A DNA stretch of 64,000 bases, taken from contig KL647288.1 of the NCBI GenBank assembly GCA_000727475.1, positions 3,839,604 to 3,903,603 on the forward strand. Direction: 5' to 3'. The DNA is from Sarcocystis neurona. Taxonomy: Eukaryota > Apicomplexa > Conoidasida > Eucoccidiorida > Sarcocystidae. Numbering within the stretch: position 1 is the stretch's first letter; every line of letters begins with the position of its first letter. The notes beneath the pieces were generated by a model, which had not been told where the DNA came from, searched no databases, and saw only the letters and a list, made by a program, of their open reading frames with translations. The translations under genes and the position numbers were made by a program. Below are positions 11,701 to 23,700 of the stretch, in pieces.

Positions 11701-14700
11701 AGTTCTGTTGAAGCAATGAGACAAACCGAGCTCGTTCTCGTGAGGATACGTTGCCTTGCTGCCAGCGGCCACGGGGTGCGCGATAGCCGGACGTGTACAA
11801 ATTGGAGCAGCAGTTGCAGCAACACCAGCGCGTCGAGGAAAGCAAATGTGGGAACGCACGCAGCAACGGCGGAGACGCGTTCCGGCTCGGGTAACGTGAA
11901 TAGGGCAGCGGGAGAGCAGTGCGTCTGAGCAGCAGCATTGCTGCAGAAGCGGTAGCCAAGCGACAGCGTCCTCAGCAGCACCACCCCCAGCAGTGGCAGA
12001 CATAACAGCAGTACGACGCGCCGCAGCCGCTGCAGCTGTTGCAGCGTGACGGTCAGAAGAATCAACAGCAGCAGCAGCACCGGGCGCAGCGTGAGCGCAC
12101 GTCAGTCTGCGACTACAGCAAATCTGAGACTGGCGACGCGTATTACTGCGGCAGCACTCATCTACACGTATCCGTAGCAGAGTCGGTATACCACTAGCAC
12201 GTGCAACTAGTTGCTTGCCCAGGTTCAATCGACAGAAGAGCTTGGGGCCGGAGCAGAAGGTAGGCAAAGACAGGTGAGCGGCCGGAGGGTTGGAGCGGCG
12301 GCGGGTGTGCCAAGGGCAGTGGAAGCAGCAGCAGTAGCGGCTTGTCGGACAAGGTAGTCTGGTAGACACAGCAACAGCAGAGGTTGCAACAGCGTACGCT
12401 GGAGCGCTCTGGCAGCAGTCGAAACGCGTGCACGGCCACATCAGTAGCGACAGAACAGCAGAGAGCCTCTGGCTTCCGCCTCGTCCCGTAAAACACCAGA
12501 GGCAGCGGTCCAGCGGCGTAGCGTGCGACTAGCGCCACGACCCCAGCACCCGAGACCACAGCAGCGCAGCAGTGAAGCATGCCCCGAGGGCGCCGCCCAG
12601 CACCCGTCGGTGGCCTTTTCCGAGACCACACGCATGCAACACACACGCTTATCGACGTGCAACATATGCAGGTGGAGTTCAATACACCTGGTTCGTACAG
12701 AGACGTAGGTGTCCTACAAGTTTTGACAACCTGTATAAACTTAGCTCCTACTCCATTTGAAGATTCCACGAACAGCAGTGGCACACTCTTGCTTTTCTTC
12801 TCTTCAAAATGGAGTGCTACTTTTTTCTGCTGCTTCATGTGCATCGCGCCTGCAGTGCCGTACTGCAACGTGGTGGCAATGGCGTCGCGCGACTTGCATG
12901 CTGCGGGCGGCAGAGACGGCTACGCGGCTCGGTGCCCCTGTGCGGCGGTGCTGCTGTTCTGGTGTGCTGCTGGCGGTGCGGCGTTTTTGAACCGCTGCCT
13001 ACGTCTGTGTGCCCTGGTTTAGCTGTGATGTCTCTCTCGCAGCTGCGCCACTGGTGCCACCGGGGTGTGCTGCTGTGGCAGCTGCAAAATGTCGCAAAGT
13101 GCTGAAGAGACAGAGCCGAAGCAGATGTGCCAGTGGCGAGTTCTTCCTTCTTCTGTGGTGTTTGTCCTCGGTTGGGGGCTGCTTCTCTTCGTCGCTACCT
13201 GCTCTGCTCTCCGGGGCGTGTGTTCTAGCTTTTAGATCGATGCTTCCAACTGCCGCCGCGCCGCGCTGCTGCTGCGGATGCTGCACTACTGCGGCGACTT
13301 TCTGACGCCACAGTCCAGCCGTGGAGCTGCCGCTCCCCCTGGTTTTGCTAACCACACTTCCTGCTTGTGGTGGTGCCGCCGCCGCTGCTTCATTCTTCCC
13401 AGCTTCTGCTCTGCTGTTGGTCGTGGCTGCTACTGAGCCGCAGCCGCTAGTGCACCCTCCTCATGGCTGCGGCGATGACACTGCTGCTGCTGCGCTGCTG
13501 CTGCTGCAGCTTTGACGGGTCACCGGCCGCGGCGGGCCCGTGGGAGGGGAGATCTTCGTCAGCACCAGCAAACACGCTGGAAGTGCCTGGGCAGTACCGG
13601 CGCAGCTTGGGTTTAGCAGGCCCTCCGTCTCCGGACACGCACACCCGTGTCATCTATTTTATGCCAACGGTGAGCGGCCACGATCTAGAAATCCCACCCA
13701 TATATATACCTCTACACTTTTGTATGGTTGCATATATATATATATATATATATAAATATGTACATCTACATATATATATATATATGTATGTGTATGTATG
13801 TATGTATGTATGTGTGTGTACCTGTGTACGTACGTATGTATGTATGTATATTTACGTACGTACTTATATGTGCGTATGTGTATTTATGTGTGTATGGATA
13901 CTGAAAATATGTCAGTAGACGCATGCGTTTTCAGGTGGACGTCTGTACAAGCATTCGGTCAAATCTTGTGTGCCTGGTGAGTTGCTTACTGCCCAGTCTG
14001 CGGCAACCGTGTGACTTGCACATGACGCAGTTTTTTGAGGAACTCTGTTTCTCTCTGCACCCCTGGTGACGGCGCTCCAGACGTGGACCTTTGTACGTGT
14101 GTATGTGTACCATTTACACCCTTTCACTTTATTACGCCGGTATCTATATAGGTAGACAGATATAGGCACAAGTGTTCATGTACAGGTAGACTTCTTTACA
14201 GGTCAATCCTTTTATATATGAAAATCCCTACATATGTAGTTGGATAAGCATATTTGTACCTATCTGTAGATGTGCAAATATACGTGCGTCTACATCCGCT
14301 GGTATACATGCATACATATATACACGTGCTCCTCTTCATGTATAAATCTATGTTTGTATGTACACATAAGTGCAGTAAATATGCATACGTAAACGTGCTC
14401 CTCCGCAGGGAAAAAAAATATGTGCGTATGTGCACGCTGACGCGCCTGTGTCAGCTTAGGTTTTTTTCTGTGTGCATAGCTCTATCTGTGTACGTACGAA
14501 TACATATGTATACACATCAGAACGTGGAACTACATATATATATATATATATGTGTACATGAAAAGCGAGTGACGACTACCTGCGCTAGTCATCCTGGGAA
14601 GCCCTGAAGGAGAGAGCTGCTTCGCAAGATTGCGTCGGCGCATGCAGTAGCTCTTTGGGTGCAGACAACGGCGGCAGCATTCGGCCCGTGATAGCGACCA

Positions 14701-17700
14701 GACATTCTCACAGATAAGTATTTGTCTGTGGGTCTGTCTCTTCTCCTCTCTCTCTATACTTGTGTACATATGTGCATGCGTATTGTACAACAGCAGGTCT
14801 ATTATTTGTCAGCGTTCGCACACAGGACGAGCTCCGCGGCGAGCTGACCTAACAAGAGATTGTGTCTGCATGCGAGTGTTGACGCCACTTCCTCGGGGGT
14901 GAGTGCAGCGCCAACTGCGCGGGGCTTGTTCCTCTATCCTTCTGCTGCCGGGAGTGTGTGTTCGCCAAGGAACGCCTTGCGTCCCTACGTGTCTAGAAAT
15001 ATATGCGAGCCGTCAGTCACCGCCGTGTGTACATGCACATGTGAATGGAGAGAAAAAGAGAGAGAGAGAGAGGAAAAAAGAGAACAGAGAGACATGCGTA
15101 TTTATGAGGCGTTGCATTACCGCTGCCAAGGCGGGCAGACACACGCTTGTGCTAACCGTCTGTGTGTGTGGGCGACGCCTACGAAAGGAAACGGACGCAG
15201 CTGCTCTCTCAAGCGCGGCACGTTTTTCAGTCAGTGGAACTCGGTCTCCCTTCCACCAGCGCCTCTGTTGGCTTCTCATGGCTGCAATCCGTTGCTGTGG
15301 GTCTTGGAGCCACTTCTGCGCGCTTTAGCCCACGAGCGCCTTGCAGCTTCCCTGTAGACTGCACATGTCGATTTGCTGCCGCTGCTGCTGCTTCCGCTGG
15401 CGGTCTCTACGTCACTCCTGCTGCCTGCCCTTCTGCTATTCCGCCGCGGTCGTGGAGCTGCACACGCAGCTCTGGCTCTGTTAGGCTGCTGCCTTCTGGA
15501 TGTCCTTTCTTCCCTGCCGGTGCCGTTGCCTGTAGCGTTCTAGATGTGTAAGTTTTTAGTGGCTGATTTCTCCGCAGCACCTGCTGCGACCCCGGCTGCA
15601 CCTGGCGCTGTTGGTGTTGCCAACCGCACGTGGCCACTGCTGCTGGTCCTGCGGGACGCTTCGCTCCCCGCCGCAGACTGCGGCGTGTCTGCTGCTGCTG
15701 CCTCTGTTGCTGCTGCTGCTCTGGCGGTGACGCAGAAGTGCCTGCTCCCGCCGCGCTGCATCGGTTGCGCCTCCTGTACTGCTGCTGGTGTGGCGACGGC
15801 GAACCGACGGTGGTGTCAGGGACTGCTGCTACCTTCTCTGCTGCACTTCTTTGGCTGCAGCTCGTGGTGCTGCCATCAAAACAGCGGCCCTGCCGATTGT
15901 CGCTCTTGGGAGACGACGGCCGCACGCGGTCCTTTCTTTGCAAGGGCGGAGAAGATCTACGCGGGGATCTGCGCATTCAGACATTTCTCCAAACTCTAAA
16001 GGACCTCGTAAGTTGTCTGTTGCTGGTTCTCTCGCTGCTGTCGCACTCTCGCTGCTGCTACTTCCTTGGGTGCTGCGCCGACTCTCCTGCTGGTGCTACT
16101 GCGGTTGTCTCTTCCCGTGTGGCTGTCTGTGCTCCTGCGTTGGCGGCGTGGCTCCTGCTGCTGTCGCTACGGTCGTTGTTCCTGCCGCTGTCGCTGCCGC
16201 GGTCGCTTCCGTTTGACCTGCTCACTGGTGAACCCTCTGCTGCTTCCTCTGCTGCGCGAGCGGCCCTACGCTGCGACTGCTGCTGGTCTTACTCTTGGGG
16301 TTCGATGTGACTACGTTGCTAGCCCACTGCAACCATTTTGATATCCTCATCATTTCCACGCTACACACACAAATGCGTGTACATATATATATATATATAT
16401 ATATGTTATATATGCACGTCAAACAGTCTGTGTGTGTGCTTGTGTGTCTACACGGGTTTGCCTGTATATATACGTATATACATATATGTATGGATTCATG
16501 CGCGTGTCTCTGCGCGTGTATGCGTATCCATGTGCCTACGTATGTCGGTCACTCGATATATATATATATATATATAAATGTATATGTATGTATATATATA
16601 TGTATATATATGTATATATTCTCTCAATATGGAGACACTATAATTTATATATATATATATACAAATAGTTTTATGTGTATAGTAAAATGTAACACAGACG
16701 GACACCTACAGAGCTACCGAGGGAGGGGAGTCACTATGTGTTGTGGGAATCGCTCTGAAGGCATGAAGAGGATTTTCTGGTCAACAACGCAGGCAGACGA
16801 GTACTGCAGGAATGTTGACGTCCGACGTCTTACTCGTATCATACAACGGCGTAAACAAGTATACGACCCCCGCGTGAGCTCTGGAGCAGTCGCACACAAA
16901 CTTGCAGATAGTGACAGGTGCAAGTGTCCGTGCAGAACAGCAGCAAAAACTCCTTACCCATAAATTTGTGTGCGTCTGTATGTGGACGTGCAGGTGCACG
17001 CCGCCCTCCCATATACTCGTGCGCAGATATATCCGCGGTTTTGTTTTCGTAGCGATGGGCAGCCGCTCCACTTCGACGCAGCACTCCCCCGGCAGAGGCA
17101 GTCTCCACACATGCGTGACTGGCCGCAGCTCTCCTGCTTTTCCGGGAGTCTGACGCTTCCGCCTGCGTGTCGACTGCATGCAGCCCCGATGCACAGGAGT
17201 ACGCATTTATGTATATATATATACATGTATACACATACACATATATAGATGTATATTTGGCGTCTATGACAAGTGTTGACGGCTTCATGAGAACGTGCGC
17301 GTGTGTGAAACTATGCACATCGGTGTGTTGATCGAGATTGACAGGTAAACACAGAGAGAGGCCGGCTGCTGCGCGCAGAGAAAGACAGGGGAAGACAGAG
17401 CGACACGTACGTACATACGTGTACACGTATACATGTATGCACGTGTGTGTGTCTTGGTTATAGGCACATCTGTTACACGTTAGGTGTGCGCTGCAGCGCC
17501 ACAAACGCACACATATTTGAGTGGATGCAGCGCGCGGGTGAATACATACGTGTGAACAGGGATTACTTCATCTATGTGTTGCGGTGCAGAACATAAAGTA
17601 GGCAGTTATTTCTAAACATGTGTATGTCTGTTGTGTCACTAGCTAACTCTTTCTGGTACACATATGACAGCACAGGACAACGAGCGTCTGCGATATGCGT

Positions 17701-20700
17701 AGTGTACTAACAGCTGTGAGTACGACGGGGTTACACTGTTTGGGGCAAACGAAAAGAAGTAAACAAAGGAAGAAAACGTCAAGACACGTCAACCAGGGGT
17801 TCGTTTTTGAAGGCGTGCAGTCGCGCGTGCACCACCCTCATGGCGCCGCTCTTTGCTCCTATTCGAAATAACTGCCTCAGCATGTTTTCGCTTGTCTCTC
17901 CCCCTCGCAGGCTGCCACCGACTGGCGCGGGTCTGATTTACCGCCGTCTCTTTCCCGCTTCGCTGAGTCTTCGGGTGCTGCTTCTTCTTCCGTCACTCCG
18001 TCCTCCCTCGCTCCTGCTGGGAGTGCTGCCCACGGCTTTTCTGCTGCTGCTCCCGCTGCTGCTGCAGCTGCGCCTTTCCCTGCTTCTGCTCCTTCGTCGG
18101 TAGAGCTGCTGCTGCGCACGTACGAAGTTTTGCCCCTCTCCTGCACCCATGGCCTGGTCGAATGGGTGCCCCACACACGACCTCTGCGTAGCATTATCGA
18201 GGCTTTCGCATGCGTGGCGGACTGCAACAGCAGCCCCAGCAGCTACAGGAGCAGCAGCGCTCTCGGGTGCTCGCTGCAACAGTGCGTACCCACCAGGCGG
18301 TTTTCTGCCTTCCTCGAGACAATGGCGCGCGCTGCGCAAGTAGAAGCAGCAGCAGTAGCAACGAACGAGGAGGCAGCAGCAGAAGCAGCGGAACGAACAG
18401 CTGGGTGTCAAGCTCTGGACGCAGCAGCAGAAGCAGCAGCAGGCACTCGACGAGCAGCAGCAGCAGACAGGCGGGGAGCAGCAGCAGACAGGGGGGGAGC
18501 AGCAGCAGAAGCTGCACCCAAAGCAGCAGTACCAGCAGCACAAGCAGCAGCTGCACGGGTGAAAGAGGGAGAACGATTGCTCGGTAGAACACCAGCAGTC
18601 ACAAGTCGCGCTGCGGCGGCGAAACCGCCGTCGATTGCGGCAGTCTACGAGCAGGTGTACAAGCAATCAGCAGCAACTATAGAAACTGTTTTCCTCGACT
18701 GTGTGAGGCTGGCCGAGACATGTCCAGCTCCAGCACCCGGCCGTGCTGCTGCTGCTGTGTCAGGGGATGGAAGTGCAGCAGACGGATTGCGTCGCCCTTC
18801 CCCAGGCGACGTAGCGCCGCCAACCGGTGCGGCACACGCAGCAGCAGAATATCGAAAACAGAGCAGCTTCGCAAGCGCCTTGCGCGTGTGTCTCATGCAG
18901 CTAGCTGCCTCCGCGGAGGAGGTGCTGCTGCTGCGGCGGTGCTTCCGCAAAAGTCTTGCATGCGGAGCTGCTGCAGGCTACATTTTAGGTGTGGGCGATC
19001 GACACCTGGAAAACTGGCTACTCGACCTCAACAGTGGAGAGGTACGGGGACTTTAAAGTAAACAACAGCTACGCATGCGTACACGTGTGCGCTGTGACAT
19101 ATACGCATTTGTGTACACATACGTATACATACGTGGATATGCTACTCGATGTCTCCGTGTGCATATACATATTTGTATGCAGATATATAGATATATAGAT
19201 AAAGCTACCATTTCCATTCGCTCGTACGTAGATAGACATAGACGTAGATATACAAGTGTTTAATTCTGTATGGTGTCTGCGCGTGTATATATATATGTGA
19301 ATCTATGGATATACACAGGTACACCCGCATGTACATAGATATTTTCACACATAGTTGTACAAGCGTATACCTTCTCTGTGTGGGGTGGGTGGGCATCTAC
19401 AGGGACACACACACACACACACATACACACGGTCATATATACATGTGTATACATGGACGTGTAATTATGTTCATATATATATATATATATATATATGCAT
19501 TTATACATACACGCTGTGTCGGTAGCACACCTGTACGCACACGTGCGTATATGTGATTCTTAACAAGAGATATGTATGCGGAACAAGGCGTGTACGGGGG
19601 CAGATGTGCTTGCCTATGTAAGGCCGAGTACCCGCGTTGATGTTGACGCGATATAATACACCTAGTCACGCGGACACCTTGTCAGCGCGGCAACGATGAG
19701 GAGGTCTCATGGCAGAAATGTATGTGCCAAAAGCACAGCCAACTCATTCGTGCGAGAAGTCGTTCAGCCTCTATTAAATGCACCTGCGTGTACGAGGGCA
19801 CGCAGCGGCCTTGCCTTGCATTCGTCTCTTTGCAGTACCTTTATATGAATATATCAATAGCATATACACATATTTGTAGGACACATGTATGTGGACACCG
19901 ATATATATGTATATATATATATATATGTATACATACCTATACCTGAATATATATCTACATATGTATAAAAGTTGGCGTAAAGGTATGACGTTGTCGAGGT
20001 GCAGTACACGTACTTGTCATTCCATGCTTACAGCCCGTCTTTTTTGACTGCGCGTGCTTTTATGGCATGCGCTTTGTGTATAACTCGGGCACCATCTTTG
20101 GGGCACCGCGTATAGGTGTAAAGGTGGTCTCGTAGATATATCTACACGAATACGTATTATAAGTACATGGAAGTTGGTGCACATCCGTATATACGCGTGA
20201 TAGACCCTTCTGTAAGTCTGTGCTTGCATGAAACTTCGTGCAGGTAGTACAAATAGATTACGGCTACTCATTTGACTACGCGGTGCACGCGCTACCAGTG
20301 CCGGACGTGCTGCCCTTCCGTTTGACTCCCGCGCTGCTGGACGCAGTGGCACCTCCGTCTGCTGCTTCGTACTGCTTCAATTTCCTCTCCACGTCCAGCA
20401 GCTCGAGCAGCAGCAGCTCCAGCAGCAGCAGCGGCGGGAGGAACACGAGTGGGAGTGGCAACAGCGGAAGCGGCTGGCACAGCAGTGGTGGCGCCAGCAG
20501 CATCACCCCCTCTGCCAAAAGCAGCAGCAGCAGCTTGCATTGCCCAGGAGCACCGGGGGCAGGAGTCGCGATCAATGGCTGCATGCGAGGGGCATACGGG
20601 GAATTTGAAGGCTTCCTGGGCGCCACACTGCTGCAGATGCGTCGCCACGGAGACGCGCTTGAAGGCCTCAGCGAGCTGCTGGTCCGCGCCCCACTGCTCG

Positions 20701-23700
20701 AATGGATGCAGGTCAGTCACGAGCGACAACACGGAGTAGCTGAAGCAGGGAGATACTCTAGAGGGGTGCCTACAGCAGCGGGAGGATACGTGCAGCAGCG
20801 CTGCCGGCAACGCGGGTGAGGGAAGAGCCGCACGAGCGCGCGTGACTAACAGCACCGAGCGCGGCAGCCAGCCATGAGAAAAGACATGGTGCGGCACGTG
20901 TGAGCGTGGTGGGAGCAGTGGATACGCAAGCAGCGGTCACAGCCAGCAAATGGAACTGCCACAGAAGCGGGATGACAGCAACAGGAAAAAGAAGAAGGGC
21001 AACAGGAGAAGGGGAAGATGAGAAGCTATCAGAGAGAGAAAGAAAGTTGGACGAGAGAAACGAAAGCCGCGGAGGAAATGTGGGAGGGGTAAGAGCAATA
21101 AGAAAACAAATGGCAGGCCTCATTCCCCTGGAGGCTGACGTATATCTGTCAACACGGGTTTTACCTGTGGTCACTGCATCAAGTCTTTCTCAAGCCTTTG
21201 CGCTCGTGTTCACGTGCAAACCATATATGCGCGTGGAGAGAGAGGAAGCATTGCAGCAAGGGAAGGAAGGAAAAATAGAAAAAAGAAGTGCGTCTTTACA
21301 GATTCTTGTGCGCGGCAATGTCTGTGTACGCGTGTGTAGTACGCGGGTCCACGGGCAGCGTGTGGAGATGCAGAGACATGCGTATGAAAGTGTGTGTGCA
21401 TACCGCCAACAACAGACTGGTGTCTGACAAGGAAGGATTGAGTATAGAAACCCTGCTGTCGCTGTACACTGCAGGATGCCCGCACGGAGGCGGCAGCAGC
21501 GGAGCAGAAGCAGGCGCGGCGGCAGCGGCAACGGCAGCAACAGCACCAACGACAGCAGCGACGCGCAGAAGAAAAAGAGAAGCAGCAACAGCAACATCTG
21601 CAACCGATGCGACAGCGGAAGCAGCTGCCGCTGCGAAGTCGAGGGAAAGATAGACGTGCAGCAGCGTCGTGGAAGAGAGAGAGCAGCGCGTCGTCAGCTG
21701 GTGCGCTTGTGGACCAGCTTGCAACGCGTGTCGCCGCAGCTGCTTCAGGGCGAAAGAAGGAAGGCGTGCTTGCAGAACAGCGCTGCGGTACTGTAGCAGA
21801 AGCAGCAAGGGAGGGAAGTCTTCGAGGAACAGACGAAGAGAGCAGCGCTACCGTTGCTGCTGTTGCTGCTGCCGCCACGCTTGCCGCCCGCGTCGCACCG
21901 CCACGCGCAGCAGGAAAGCGTCCGCGTTCCTCATTCAACAGGAACAGCAGTCGGTCTAGCAACTGCAGCAGCGGGCCCCGTGGCAACCGGGACAGTAGCA
22001 CCAGCAGCAGCCCAAGGCCGCTAGAAAGCAGCAGCAGCCCATGTCGCAGGGACGGCAGCAGTCTTCGTAGCGCAAGGAGTAGCGGTGGCTCCGTCGTCTC
22101 TCCGTCTGCCGCTACCGTGCGTTTGCGGCAGCGTCGTCATTTGTGCTGCCGCAGCAGTCAGTCTTCCAGCGAGGGGGGGCGGGAGCGGGGGCAAAAGCAC
22201 CAAAATCAACAAGGACAGCCGCAGCAGGAGGAGGAGGAGGAGCAGCAACAGGTGCAGCAGCAGCAGGAGGTCCAGCAGCTTGTGACAACACCTGGCGTAG
22301 AACGAGGCTTCGGCAACTCCACAAACCGACGAACAGGGGGAAGTAGACGCAACGAAGGCAGCGACACGCATGCTGCAGCAAATAGGACAGTGAAGAGCCG
22401 CCGCAGTCAGTCACTTACAAGAGCTGGCTCTACTCCGCTGCCCCCTGCTGCTGCTAGTTCCCGACATGCTGGTGATGCTGCAGCCGCGGGAACGGCAGCA
22501 GAGGGGAGAAGAGAAACGCATGCGACAGATCGCGACAGAACAGCGCAGACGAGACCGCCGGTAGAGCAGAGGGAAAAGAAGAAGCACGAGTATGAAGAGC
22601 TGCAGCAGCCGTCAGAACAGCAGCAACCCAAGCGGCAGCAGCAGGATCAAGAGGCTTCAAACTCTCCCCAGGAACAGCACGAAGAGTGCACTGCGGAAGA
22701 AAGGCGCGCAGCAGCAGCAGCGCATAAGACAGAGGCTGCGACCGAGGGACGGCTGCAGCGGACAGCTACCGAGAAAAGCGAATCCGAAGAAGACGAAGAG
22801 GGAGAAGAAGAAGAAAGAGAGGAATTCGAAAGCAGAGAGCTGAAGCAAAGAGTTGAAGCCGCGGCAGAGCAGCGCGTAAACATTTTGAGAAGAAAACTTC
22901 GGGGAGAACACCCTTCGCAGCTGCTGATGGAGCTGCTCAGGCAGCACTCGCAGGCAAGTTTTTTAACTGCGCCAGAACAGCGGGGTCGAAGGAGACAGCT
23001 ACCGAGAGGCCAGCGGCAGCTGCTCGAGCAGTGCAGCTGAGAAGCAACAGGAGTGCAGCAGCAGCACCGTCTCCGCAGCAACGGCTCCTAAGCAGCATGC
23101 GGCAAAGAGAGGGCATCAGCCCCAACCGCCCCGCTAGTGTAGCAGGATCAGCAGCAGCAGCAGCAGGTCCAGCCGACGTGTCCACAGAAAGAAAAAGGCA
23201 CCCGTGTCCCTGGAGAAATTCAGTTTAGGATAAATAGGAGGGAGGGTGGCTGGAGCTTGCAGCCAAAGAACAGAAACAGCGAAGTTAGGAACGCGTTAGG
23301 TGAGGAAGAAGTGACAGAAGCAGGAGCGACACCGGCAGCGGGTGGACAGCAACAGAAGCAGAGAAGGCGGTGCAGTAGGGCAGCACGACGGCACAAATAG
23401 CAGGGATTCTCACAGCCTCCCTCGCTAGAGCAGAAGCAGCAGTAGCACGAGCAGCAAGAGCTGATCTGCTGCTGTTTTCCTGCAGCTGCTGTGTAACGCG
23501 CTTTCCTATGAAGTGTGCGTAATTCCTATATAGGCACACACATGTGTAGTTGCGCATCATGACGCTGCTGTTCTGCTTGCGCTGCTGTGTGCTGCTGCAA
23601 CTGCTCTGCCGCTGCTGTCACTCCGTTCAGGTGTACGTACGACGAGCTGCTGCCGATTACTCCTCACCTCTCAGCGCAATGATTTTGGGGTCTGCGCCGC

